The translations under genes and the position numbers were made by a program. This document shows, in pieces, positions 19,002 through 27,816 of a stretch of 46,872 bases of DNA. The first letter of the stretch is position 1; each line of letters starts with the position of its first letter. Under the pieces are notes generated by a model. It was not told the DNA's origin and made no database searches. It was given only the letters and a program-made list of their open reading frames with translations. The stretch covers positions 1 to 46,872 of the forward strand of contig CAJWRM010000018.1 of NCBI GenBank assembly GCA_913046365.1, in the 5' to 3' direction. The stretch comes from an uncultured Flavobacteriales bacterium. Lineage in GTDB: Bacteria; Bacteroidota; Bacteroidia; Flavobacteriales_D; Crocinitomicaceae.

Positions 19002-21053
19002 TTAATTGCTCTGATCAATCTTTTTTACCATTGTTAAAATGGTTGCTAAAGCGACAGTTTCACCGGTTTCGTCATAAACATCTACAAGAAAACGCACAAT
19101 ACCCTTTGCGATGTCATCTTCACTACGTTTCTCTTGGTCCATTTTCTCTTTAACCGTAAAACGAACACCTATTGTTGCTCCCGGATAAACAGGCTTAATA
19201 AATCGGGCCTCGTCTAGACCATAATTGAGTAACACAGGTCCTTTCTTTGGGTCAACAAACAAGCCTGCAGCTTTTGACAAGATAAAATAACCATGTGCTA
19301 CGCGTTGTTCAAAGATTGTTCCGTCTAACGATGTAGCATCCATGTGGGCATAGAAGTTGTCTCCTGAAACGTTTGCAAAATTTACAATGTCGGCATCAGT
19401 TACTGTATGTTTGTGTGTAAAAACCGTTTCTCCAACCACCAATTCTTCAAAGTGTTTTCTAAAGACATGTGGATTGGCTTCAGGCATTTCTGCACCGATT
19501 TGAAATTGTTCTGTTATTGCTGTAATCGTCGTTGGGTGACCTTGTATTGCCGTTCTTTGAAGATAGTGAAGCACACCTCTTTTACCGCCCATTTCTTCAC
19601 CTCCTCCAGCGCGGCCAGGGCCCCCATGAGTAAGCAAAGGCATGGGTGATCCATGACCTGTACTTTCCTTAGCGCAATCTTTATTGAGCACTAAAATTCT
19701 TCCGTGCATGCTTGCAGCACCTACTACATAATCTCTTGCCTCTTGGTTATTAGGGGTAACAATAGATGACACCAAAGAGCCTTTTCCCATCTTGGCGAGT
19801 TCAATGGCTTCTCCCAAATCTTTATAAGGCATTACAGTGGATACAGGGCCAAAAGCTTCAATGTCGTGACAATCTGTATTATTAAATGGATCCTCATTTC
19901 TAAAAAGAATCGGAGAGAAGAATGCGCCTAACTTTTTGTCAGCTCCTTCAACATCGAAGTTTTCTATATCACCCGAAACAATTTTTTGTGATTTTTCAAG
20001 AGCAAGAACACTTTCACGTACTCGTTCGACTTGTAATTTTGAGGCCAAGGCTCCCATACGTACTCCTTCTATTGATGGGTCTCCTATTTTTGTTTTTTCA
20101 AGCTTGGAGCTGATGGCGGTTTGCACCTCATCCATAAGGTTTTCAGGGACAATAATTCTTCGAACCGCAGTGCATTTTTGACCTGCTTTAATGGTAATTT
20201 CTTTGACACATTCTTTAACGAATAAACTAAATTCTTCTGTATCAGGCGTAGCATGCATCCCAAGAATGGATGCGTTTAATGAATCAGCCTCGAGGTTAAA
20301 AGCAACACTTCTGTCTGTGATATGAGGGAGTCCTTTTAATATTTTCCCTGTTGCGGCACTTCCTGTAAAGGTTACGGTATCTCTAGCATCAACATGATCA
20401 ATAATACCACGGCCCAATCCGCATACAAGTTGCAACGCTCCTTCGGGTAATATTTTTGATGCGATAATATCCTTGACCATAACTTCGGTTAAGTAACAGG
20501 TATACTCCGATGGTTTTACAATTGCAGGCACGCCAGCCATGAGATTCACAGCTATTTTTTCGAGCATACCCCATATAGGGAAGTTAAATGCATTAATATG
20601 AATGGCTACACCCTCTTTCGGGACCATAATGTGATGGCCTATAAAGCTTCCTCCTTTAGAAAGGGGAGCAGCTACTCCATCAACATAATAGGGTAAATCC
20701 GGGAATTGTTTTCTAAGGGAAGCATTGGCAAATAAATTTCCTATTCCTCCTTCAATATCAATCCAAGAATCAATTTTAGTAGCACCTGTCCATGCACTTA
20801 CTTTGTAGTATGCGGATTTTTTTTCTACTAAATGAAACGCCAATGCTTTTAGCATTCGTCCGCGTTCCTGAAAGGTCATTTTTCTGAGTGCAGGACCACC
20901 TACGTTTCGGCCATATTTGAGTACAGCCTCATAATCAATCCCCGCACTAGAAACTCCTCCTAGTAGGTCTCCGTTTATCGCATTGTAAATTTTGGTTTCG
21001 GTTCCTTCACCTTTTCCCCAGGCACCAAGAATATAGTTTTGAAAGTCTTGCAT
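19002..21053 (-). CDS. paaZ: PaaZ-type bifunctional enzyme: aldehyde dehydrogenase + MaoC-like hydratase
   Basis: PaaZ opens the oxepin-CoA ring in aerobic phenylacetate degradation and oxidises the resulting semialdehyde. The 683 residues contain an N-terminal NADP-type aldehyde dehydrogenase (about 1-520). It has general base Glu in NLEADSLNASI (about 255) and catalytic Cys in KAGQKCTAVRRI (about 293). A C-terminal MaoC hot-dog domain (about 530-683) has the Asp/His pair in VSGDNFYAHMD. Both sites are intact. No other paa gene is in the window, so the enzyme may serve a paa cluster elsewhere or another CoA-thioester pathway. Upstream lies an 83 bp gap after the lipoprotein gene. Confidence 0.92.
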   Translation of the reverse strand: MQDFQNYILGAWGKGEGTETKIYNAINGDLLGGVSSAGIDYEAVLKYGRNVGGPALRKMTFQERGRMLKALAFHLVEKKSAYYKVSAWTGATKIDSWIDIEGGIGNLFANASLRKQFPDLPYYVDGVAAPLSKGGSFIGHHIMVPKEGVAIHINAFNFPIWGMLEKIAVNLMAGVPAIVKPSEYTCYLTEVMVKDIIASKILPEGALQLVCGLGRGIIDHVDARDTVTFTGSAATGKILKGLPHITDRSVAFNLEADSLNASILGMHATPDTEEFSLFVKECVKEITIKAGQKCTAVRRIIVPENLMDEVQTAISSKLEKTKIGDPSIEGVRMGALASKLQVERVRESVLALEKSQKIVSGDIENFDVEGADKKLGAFFSPILFRNEDPFNNTDCHDIEAFGPVSTVMPYKDLGEAIELAKMGKGSLVSSIVTPNNQEARDYVVGAASMHGRILVLNKDCAKESTGHGSPMPLLTHGGPGRAGGGEEMGGKRGVLHYLQRTAIQGHPTTITAITEQFQIGAEMPEANPHVFRKHFEELVVGETVFTHKHTVTDADIVNFANVSGDNFYAHMDATSLDGTIFEQRVAHGYFILSKAAGLFVDPKKGPVLLNYGLDEARFIKPVYPGATIGVRFTVKEKMDQEKRSEDDIAKGIVRFLVDVYDETGETVALATILTMVKKIDQSN

Positions 21054-21136
21054 ACAAATGTTTTTTATGGTTCGCTAAAAGCTAGGGAGATAACGCAAAA
21101 GCAGTCCTCCTATAGTTCTACGTACGACAGTTCAGT

Positions 21137-21355
21137 CTATTTGCAGTTCTTATAGCTTGCGATGAATTCTGCTTTTTGTTCAGCAGTCATATTGTTTTCA
21201 GCCTCCTTGCATTTTTCTTGCATTTCTGTATCAGCGGCTTCACCCTTAAGATCGTTGGCCTTGCAATCACAGGCAGAGGCTCCACCACAAGAGTTTAGTA
21301 GAGATAATGCAGAAATAGCAAAAAAGAAAGCAATAGTTGGACGTGTAAAGTTCAT
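21137..21355 (-). CDS. Tiny cysteine-rich lipoprotein of unknown function
   Basis: The 72-residue reading from the ATG at 21353-21355 begins with a clear lipoprotein signal (MNFTRPTIAFFFAISALSLL) ending in lipobox LNSC. The mature part is small, Lys/Glu-rich and has Cys pairs (SACDCK, EKCKE and the terminal NCK). A longer in-frame start at 21421 is possible but would overlap rseP and put extra residues before the signal, so I prefer the internal ATG. Function is unknown; similar short Cys-containing lipoproteins are frequent in Bacteroidota. Confidence 0.75.
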   Translation of the reverse strand: MNFTRPTIAFFFAISALSLLNSCGGASACDCKANDLKGEAADTEMQEKCKEAENNMTAEQKAEFIASYKNCK

Positions 21356-21410
21356 TTTATATTTTTTTATAAAGAAACAAAAATCATTTGAATTCAATTG
21401 TGACATGCTA

Positions 21411-22832
21411 TTAAAAGCCACCGTTGATCCATCTAATTAAATCATTTCCATTCGCGTATATCATTAGACCAAGTAGGAGGAATATACCGATATATTGTGC
21501 GATTTCTAAGACTCTTTGTGGGGCTTCTTTTCCCGTAGCCATTTCGTAAATTAAAAAAATCACATGCCCTCCATCTAGCGCCGGTATTGGTAAGATGTTC
21601 ATAAAAGCAAGAATAATTGAGAGCAGTGCCGTTTGCATCCAAAATGCTTGCCAATCCCAAACTGGAGGAAAAAGGTTTCCAATCGTAGCAAAGCCACCAA
21701 TGGAGCCTGCACCCTTTTTAGTAAATATAAATTTAAACTGACTTACATAATCCCCCAACGTATGTATTCCATAAGTTGTGCCTTCCGTAATACTATTCAA
21801 AAAGGAGTAAGCAACCGTTTCAACTGCACTAGAATCTTCAACTGCTGAAATCCCAACGGAAAACCCTATCGTTCCAAGTTCGTTGACATCGGCATCAAGT
21901 AATATTGTATCCTTTGCTGATTCAGCTACCGGACGTATGATGGTAAGGCGCACCTTCTTGTTTTTTTTGGCGTATAATGCTCCTTGAATGTCATCAAAGT
22001 AGTTAATGTCTTTTTCGCCAATTTTTATGATTTGATCCTGGGATAATAGCCCAGCACTTTCTGCATTAGAACCTTGCTGAACTTCTTGAACATAAGAAGA
22101 TGAGGTTCTCATACCGAATGCCGGGAAGGCGTTATTTTGAAATAATTCTAATCCAATATTTTCTGGAATGTCTATGGTCTCATCCTGTCCATCGCTATGC
22201 TTTACTTTTATGGTATTTAACTCTCGAAGCATAATAATTTTATTCAGCTCATCTAAGTTTGTTAAAGCTTCTCCGTCAACTTCAAGAATTTGGTCACCTG
22301 ATTGTATGCCGTATTTTTCAGTTAAATAGGGATGAACACTTACGCCATGCTCCATTTTTTGAGGATTGATTTGAACCCTACCCCAGGCAAAAATCACCAT
22401 AGTGTAAATAAAGAATCCTAACAGTAGATTGACCGTCACACCACCAATCATGATGATTAGCCTCTGCCATGCTGGTTTTGAACGAAACTCCCATGGTTCA
22501 GCTGGCTTTTCGAGTTGCTCCTTATCCATGGACTCATCGATCATACCCGCAATTTTTACATATCCACCTAGAGGAAGCCATCCAAGACCCCATTCTGTAG
22601 TGCTTTCGTCTTCTTTCCAGGATTCAGGTGATTCTTTGGTGAACCATGCATATTTCTTTTTCCCTTTTATTCGCTTGTAACGAAAGAGCGAAAACCAAGG
22701 ATTAAAAAAAAGATAAAATTTCTCTATGCGTGTTTTAAAAAGTTTCGCCGGGATAAAATGACCTAGTTCATGCAGGGTCACCAAAATAGCGAGAGATAAA
22801 AATAGTTGAGCAGCTTTAATCCAAATGTCCAT
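21411..22832 (-). CDS. rseP: RseP-type site-2 zinc metalloprotease
   Basis: This membrane protease cleaves transmembrane segments of anti-sigma factors or remnant signal peptides. In 473 residues from the chosen ATG, the first helix holds the zinc motif HELGH (about 20-24). Two PDZ-like regions are seen in the periplasmic part (about 160-330, with GIQSGDQILEVDGEAL and GLLSQDQIIKIGEKDI). The second catalytic motif NILPIPALDGGH lies near the C-terminus (about 418-429). I chose the start at 22830-22832 because it directly precedes the first helix. A -7 box at 22850-22857 would also place the transcription start after the alternative ATG at 22868. Confidence 0.93.
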   Translation of the reverse strand: MDIWIKAAQLFLSLAILVTLHELGHFIPAKLFKTRIEKFYLFFNPWFSLFRYKRIKGKKKYAWFTKESPESWKEDESTTEWGLGWLPLGGYVKIAGMIDESMDKEQLEKPAEPWEFRSKPAWQRLIIMIGGVTVNLLLGFFIYTMVIFAWGRVQINPQKMEHGVSVHPYLTEKYGIQSGDQILEVDGEALTNLDELNKIIMLRELNTIKVKHSDGQDETIDIPENIGLELFQNNAFPAFGMRTSSSYVQEVQQGSNAESAGLLSQDQIIKIGEKDINYFDDIQGALYAKKNKKVRLTIIRPVAESAKDTILLDADVNELGTIGFSVGISAVEDSSAVETVAYSFLNSITEGTTYGIHTLGDYVSQFKFIFTKKGAGSIGGFATIGNLFPPVWDWQAFWMQTALLSIILAFMNILPIPALDGGHVIFLIYEMATGKEAPQRVLEIAQYIGIFLLLGLMIYANGNDLIRWINGGF

Positions 22833-22849
22833 TTCCAAAAATTGAGACA

Positions 22850-22857
22850 CAAAGATA
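22850..22857 (-). promoter_or_regulatory. Candidate -7 element for rseP
   Basis: The minus strand reads TATCTTTG, matching TAnnTTTG, about 18 nt before the preferred rseP ATG at 22832. No TTG is present at the right distance, so support is partial. It would imply a very short leader and rules out the more distal ATG if used. Confidence 0.4.
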
Positions 22858-22908
22858 CAACTATTCAAGTGTCATTTTCGCATACTAAGTGTGGATTAAC
22901 AAATATTA

Positions 22909-25743
22909 TCAATGGGCATCAAGCCAATTTCCAGCAATCTTGTATTCAACCTCTAAGGGGACGCTTAATTTTAAGGCTCCTTCCATGCTTTCTTTGACCA
23001 TTTTTTCTAGAATTTCCTGCTCATCTGAATGCACATCAAATACTAATTCGTCGTGTACCTGAAGAATCATTTTCGAGTTTAATTTTCGGGCAAACATTTC
23101 TTTTTGAACGGCAATCATTGCTAGCTTAATAACATCTGCAGCGGAACCTTGGATAGGTGCATTTATGGCATTTCTTTCGGCATACCCTCTCACAATGGCA
23201 TTCGTGCTATTGATGTCAGGTAGATAACGCCTTCGATCTAGAACCGTTTTTACGTATCCCTTTTCTCTTGCCGAAGCAACTACATTTTCCATGTATTTTT
23301 TGATGGTCGGATACTCTTCGAAGTAGTTGTCTATAATTCCTTTTGCTTCTTTGCGACTGATATTCAAATTTTGTGCAAGTCCAAATGCGGATTGCCCATA
23401 AATGATTCCGAAATTCACGGCTTTTGCCTGAGACCTTTGTTCACGCGTGATTTCATTTACCGGGGTCCTAAATACTTTTGACGCAGTAGCAGTATGAATG
23501 TCCACGCCTTTACTAAAAGCCTCAATCATAGATTTATCCTCGCTAAGTGCAGCAATAATCCTCAATTCAATTTGAGAATAATCAACAGCCAAAAGTTTAT
23601 GTTTTTCATCTCGAGGCACAAAAGCTTTTCTAATTTCACGACCTTTTGCTGTGCGAATAGGAATGTTTTGAAGATTGGGATTGTTAGAGCTTAGCCTTCC
23701 CGTGGCCGTAACAGTTTGCATAAAGCTGGTATGAATTCTACCATCTATTGGGTCGCACAGTTCAGGAAGTGGATCTACATAAGTACTTTTTAGCTTTTTT
23801 AGCTGTCTGTAATTTAAAATATTTCCCACGATAGGATGGTCTTTTTCGTGCTTTTGCAAAACATCTTCTGAGGTGGCATACTGACCAGTTTTGGTTTTTT
23901 TGGCCTTGCTTGAAATTTGCATTTTTTCGAAAAGGATATTTCCTAGTTGTCTAGGAGAGTCTAGGTTAAAGTCTTCACCTGCGGCTTTAATTATTTCTGA
24001 TTGCAGGCGGATCAAGTCTTCATTCAGCTCTTCACCAAACTTTTTTAAAGCATTCACATCTATATTAATTCCTTCTATTTCCATGTTTTTCAGCACAAAC
24101 ATTAAAGGCATTTCAACATTTTCAAATAGAGACTTAAGGTGTGCTTTTTCTATTTCAGTTTCAAAAAGTTTTTTTAGCTGGTAGGTAATATCCGCATCCT
24201 CACAAGCATAATCACAAACTTGCTCAGCGGAGAGATCCTTCATGCTCTTTTGATTTTTCCCCTTTTTCCCAATCAAAGATTCTATGGAAACACATTGATA
24301 GTTCAGGTGCTGTTCAGCCAAGAAATCCATACTCTGTTTGGATTCAGGATTAATTAGATAGTGAGCAATCATCGTATCAAAGCATCCCGACGGGACATCG
24401 ATTCCATATCTACTCAATACTTTTAAATCATATTTTAAGTTGTGACCTATTTTAAGAATCTCTGTATTTAGAAAAACAGATGAAAATTGCTGAATTAGGT
24501 TTTTAGAAAAATCATCAACCTCAGGAATAGGGACATAATAGGCTTCTTTTTTTTTAAAAGAAAAAGATACTCCAACAAGGTTTGCATGTCTTGACTCAAG
24601 GTTGTCTGTTTCCGTATCAAAGCAAAATTCTTTTTGTTTTTTGAGTAGACTTATCAGTTTTTCTAGCTCTTCTTGTGTATTGACAAGATGGTATTTAGCC
24701 CCCTCTGTCGCAATTGTTTTGAAAGAAGAAGTCGGTATAGGTTCTTTGTCTTCAACCATGCTTTGTGCACCGAATAAATCAAGCTGAGAAACATCCTTGG
24801 TGGGTGTTTTTATATTAGCTGTTTCGTCTACAGGTGTCGATTTGATTTCGATTTCCTCACCAAGAACTCTTTTTCCTAATGTTCTAAATTCAAGCGCTGT
24901 AAAAGAAGCTTTTAATTTTTCTTTGTTTATGGCTTTTACCTTTAGTTTTTCTTCTTCGAAGGCCACATCAACATCCGTTATTATGGTCGCAAGTTTTTTT
25001 GATAGTAGTCCTTGTGCTCCAAATTCGATCACGTTTTCCTTCTGCTTTCCTTTAAGGTCTTCTACATTTTCAATTAGCCCCTCAATAGACCCATATTTTG
25101 CTACAAGAAGTTTTGATGTTTTTTCCCCAATTCCAGGAATTCCCGGGATGTTGTCTGAGGCGTCTCCCCAAAGCCCCAAAATATCGATTACTTGCAATGG
25201 GTCATCCACACCAAATTTCTCCTGAACTTCTGATACACCGAGTATTTGTGCCGGTGCACCCCCACGGCCAGGTTTATACATAAATGAGTTGCTTGAAACG
25301 AGCTGTGCATAGTCCTTGTCAGGAGTCATCATGTAGGTTGAAAATCCTTTTTTCTCGGCCATTTTACACAATGTTCCAATGACATCATCCGCTTCATAGC
25401 CAGCAACCTCAATTACTTCTATGTTAAATGATCGGATAAGGTTTTTAATTGGCTCAATCATTGAACGAATATCTTCTGGCATAGCTTCTCGATGAGCTTT
25501 GTATTCCGCGAAGTCTTCTTGCCTTATTGTTGACCCTCCCGGAGGGTCAAAAACGACAGCAATATGTGTGGGCTTTTCATTTTTTAAAATATCAATCAAG
25601 ACATTTGTAAAACCAAATGCAGCGGATGTGTTTTGTCCAGTTGAGCTGATCCGCGGATTTTTTGAAAAAGCAAAATATGCACGATAAATGAGGGCATAGG
25701 CATCTAATAAAAAAAGTTTTTTGGGGTGTTCAGCCGATAGCAT
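22909..25743 (-). CDS. polA: DNA polymerase I
   Basis: PolA fills gaps and removes RNA primers during replication and repair. The 944 residues contain three intact domains. The 5'-3' nuclease has VFDPPGG, YEADDVIGT, TPDKDYAQL and GDASDNIPGIPGIGEKTS. A 3'-5' proofreading exonuclease has FDTETDNLE (about 371-379), HNLKYDLKVL and YACEDADITY. The polymerase has motif A VDYSQIELRI, motif B RSQAKAVNFGIIYGQS and motif C QVHDELVFDV. Unlike Taq-type enzymes the acidic exonuclease residues are kept, so it should proofread. Its ATG immediately follows the stop of the LEA-like lipoprotein gene. Confidence 0.97.
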   Translation of the reverse strand: MLSAEHPKKLFLLDAYALIYRAYFAFSKNPRISSTGQNTSAAFGFTNVLIDILKNEKPTHIAVVFDPPGGSTIRQEDFAEYKAHREAMPEDIRSMIEPIKNLIRSFNIEVIEVAGYEADDVIGTLCKMAEKKGFSTYMMTPDKDYAQLVSSNSFMYKPGRGGAPAQILGVSEVQEKFGVDDPLQVIDILGLWGDASDNIPGIPGIGEKTSKLLVAKYGSIEGLIENVEDLKGKQKENVIEFGAQGLLSKKLATIITDVDVAFEEEKLKVKAINKEKLKASFTALEFRTLGKRVLGEEIEIKSTPVDETANIKTPTKDVSQLDLFGAQSMVEDKEPIPTSSFKTIATEGAKYHLVNTQEELEKLISLLKKQKEFCFDTETDNLESRHANLVGVSFSFKKKEAYYVPIPEVDDFSKNLIQQFSSVFLNTEILKIGHNLKYDLKVLSRYGIDVPSGCFDTMIAHYLINPESKQSMDFLAEQHLNYQCVSIESLIGKKGKNQKSMKDLSAEQVCDYACEDADITYQLKKLFETEIEKAHLKSLFENVEMPLMFVLKNMEIEGINIDVNALKKFGEELNEDLIRLQSEIIKAAGEDFNLDSPRQLGNILFEKMQISSKAKKTKTGQYATSEDVLQKHEKDHPIVGNILNYRQLKKLKSTYVDPLPELCDPIDGRIHTSFMQTVTATGRLSSNNPNLQNIPIRTAKGREIRKAFVPRDEKHKLLAVDYSQIELRIIAALSEDKSMIEAFSKGVDIHTATASKVFRTPVNEITREQRSQAKAVNFGIIYGQSAFGLAQNLNISRKEAKGIIDNYFEEYPTIKKYMENVVASAREKGYVKTVLDRRRYLPDINSTNAIVRGYAERNAINAPIQGSAADVIKLAMIAVQKEMFARKLNSKMILQVHDELVFDVHSDEQEILEKMVKESMEGALKLSVPLEVEYKIAGNWLDAH

Positions 25744-26199
25744 TTATGGTAATATTAAAGATTTAGTTGACAATGTACGCTCTACTTCAAAAGGTACGCT
25801 TTTTTTCAAAATACGCCCACCGCCAATCATATTTCCTTTAAAAACAAAGTCCGCCGAATCTTTTAATGTAAGCATACCTAATTTAAACATTGCTCCTTTT
25901 TCGAGTGAAATTACGAGTGGGATGGACAGGTGCGTAGAGGTTTTTTTTGGCAGTTTAAACCGCTCCTTTATAGCGAGAGAACCTAGCTTACGCCCATTCA
26001 CAATAACATCCGTATCTAAATTGTAGATGTATATTGTTTTGCTGTTTGGGTTTTCTACAATACCATTAAGATTTACCTTTAACACTTTTTCTTTTATAGA
26101 AAATTTAGAAAGCCCATCATAGCTAATGAGCTGTGGATCTTCCCAAGATCCACAAGAGTTGAAAAGAGCAAGTGCAACAAGAGCAAGCAAGACTTTCAT
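25744..26199 (-). CDS. LEA14-like (LEA type 2) lipoprotein
   Basis: The 151 residues start with a lipoprotein signal (MKVLLALVALALFNSC, lipidated Cys16). A single beta-sandwich-like domain follows, with VNLNGIVENPNSKTIYIYNL (about 43-62) and VNGRKLGS, the pattern of the LEA_2 (water stress and hypersensitive response) family. These proteins are thought to bind or stabilise other molecules at the membrane; the exact role is unknown. It sits 1 bp after the M20 peptidase gene and touches polA, so it is the middle of a tight operon. Confidence 0.8.
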   Translation of the reverse strand: MKVLLALVALALFNSCGSWEDPQLISYDGLSKFSIKEKVLKVNLNGIVENPNSKTIYIYNLDTDVIVNGRKLGSLAIKERFKLPKKTSTHLSIPLVISLEKGAMFKLGMLTLKDSADFVFKGNMIGGGRILKKSVPFEVERTLSTKSLILP

Positions 26200-26200
26200 G

Positions 26201-27589
26201 TTATTTCATTCTCTTAGCGAATGATTCATAAAAGTAAGGGATGGTCTCAATTCCTTTATAGTAATTAAATAGTCCATAGTGCTCATCAGGGGAGTGAATA
26301 GCGTCGCTATCGAGACCAAAGCCCATTAGGACAGTTTTTAAACCAAGCTCTTTTTCAAACATTGCCACTATCGGAATACTTCCCCCACTTCTAACTGGTA
26401 TCGGCTTCACGCCAAATGATTTTTGATAGGCGTCACTTGCCGCAAGGTAACCGACAGAATCTACTGGTGTGACGGCGGGTTCTCCACCATGATGAGGTGT
26501 TACTTTAACAGATACACCCTTGGGCGCTATCGCTTGGAAGTGATCGCAAAAAAGCTTTGTGATTTTGTCAGGATCTTGATTTGGTACAAGACGCATAGAT
26601 ATTTTTGCATATGCTTTTGAGGCGATTACTGTTTTTGCTCCCTCTCCAGTATAACCTCCCCATATACCATTTACGTCCAAAGTAGGTCTAATTGACCCTC
26701 TTTCTGGTGTCGAATAACCTTTTTCGCCATGCGTATCTTGAATATCTATCGATTTACAATAAGCTTCATGAGAAAATGGTGCTTTGGCCATTTCAGCTCG
26801 TTCTTCAGCTGAAAGAATTTCCACATCATCGTAAAAACCCGGGATGGTCATTTTTTGATTTTCATCTTGCAAAGAATCTATCATTGAACAAAGAATGTTT
26901 ATTGGATTTGCTACACATCCTCCATATAATCCGGAGTGCAGGTCACGGTTTGGCCCTGTTAGCTCAACCTCCACATAGCTCAAGCCTCTTAGGCCTGTTG
27001 TAATAGAAGGCACATCATTAGCTAACATTCCTGTGTCAGAGACTAAAATGATATCCGCAGAGAGCCTTTCTTTTTCGTTTTCAACAAAAACAGCTAGATT
27101 TTCACTACCAACTTCTTCTTCGCCTTCGATCATCATTTTGACATTACAAGGAAGCTCTTGTTTGGCGATCATGGCCTCTACGGCTTTAACATGCATGTAC
27201 ATTTGCCCTTTGTCATCACAAGCGCCTCTTGCAAAAATGGCTCCAGAGGGATGAAGATCTGTTTTTTTGATTATTGGCTCAAAGGGTGGGTTTGTCCACA
27301 AATCAATGGGGTCGGCAGGTTGAACATCATAGTGGCCGTAAACCAAAACAGTAGGTAAATTTGGGTCAATAATTTTTTCTCCATAGACAATGGGGTGCCC
27401 GTCTGTTGGACAGATTTCTACATTGTCGAGACCAATTCTTTTTAAATCTACCGCTAAAGCTTCCGCGCAAGAAGCAACATCCTTGTTATATGCGGAGTCG
27501 GCCGAAATTGAAGGAATGCGCAGCAGCTCCATTAACTGGTCTAAAAATCGTTCTTTATGCTCGGAAATGTAGTTTTGTGTTTGTAACAT
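26201..27589 (-). CDS. M20 family metallopeptidase (dipeptidase)
   Basis: A 462-residue zinc-dependent exopeptidase of the M20 family close to carnosinase/Dug1-like dipeptidases. Visible metal and catalytic residues are VLVYGHYDVQP (His and catalytic Asp, about 82-92), GACDDKGQ (bridging Asp, about 122-129), EGEEEVGSE (catalytic Glu pair, about 155-163), VSDTGM (Asp) and AIHSPDEHY (C-terminal His, about 436-444). The middle lid domain contains the substrate-binding GPNRDLHSGLYGG. There is no signal peptide, so it is cytosolic and probably completes peptide breakdown. It appears to be the first gene of the set with the LEA-like lipoprotein and polA. Confidence 0.93.
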   Translation of the reverse strand: MLQTQNYISEHKERFLDQLMELLRIPSISADSAYNKDVASCAEALAVDLKRIGLDNVEICPTDGHPIVYGEKIIDPNLPTVLVYGHYDVQPADPIDLWTNPPFEPIIKKTDLHPSGAIFARGACDDKGQMYMHVKAVEAMIAKQELPCNVKMMIEGEEEVGSENLAVFVENEKERLSADIILVSDTGMLANDVPSITTGLRGLSYVEVELTGPNRDLHSGLYGGCVANPINILCSMIDSLQDENQKMTIPGFYDDVEILSAEERAEMAKAPFSHEAYCKSIDIQDTHGEKGYSTPERGSIRPTLDVNGIWGGYTGEGAKTVIASKAYAKISMRLVPNQDPDKITKLFCDHFQAIAPKGVSVKVTPHHGGEPAVTPVDSVGYLAASDAYQKSFGVKPIPVRSGGSIPIVAMFEKELGLKTVLMGFGLDSDAIHSPDEHYGLFNYYKGIETIPYFYESFAKRMK

Positions 27590-27750
27590 ATGTTATATTT
27601 TTCGGCTCCAAATTACTGCTTTTTTCTTTTGCATAAACCATGTTTGAGTATGTGATTTAAAAAGTCCATTTAAGTTCAAAATTAGAGCGCTAAAATTATA
27701 TTTATTTACTTCTCGTTGGCTTCTGTTTTTTTTAGTCGTGAATTATTGCT

Positions 27751-27758
27751 TATTTTTG
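27751..27758 (+). promoter_or_regulatory. Candidate -7 element for the T9SS surface-protein operon
   Basis: TATTTTTG matches TAnnTTTG, about 58 bp before the TTG start of the choice-of-anchor L gene. No TTG is found 19-20 nt upstream. The rest of the 227-bp gap (27590-27816) is T-rich and shows nothing else. Confidence 0.4.
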
Positions 27759-27816
27759 CGTGTAACTACGTATTAAAGACTTGCATCTTTAGTATACATC
27801 ATCAATTACTAGAATT

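Noticed and set aside
21356..21421. Longer 94-residue version of the Cys-rich lipoprotein
   Set aside because: It would overlap rseP and put 22 residues ahead of a perfect lipoprotein signal.
24797..25225. 142-codon open frame on the plus strand opposite polA
   Set aside because: Low-complexity Ser/Phe-rich shadow of the polA coding strand with no motif.
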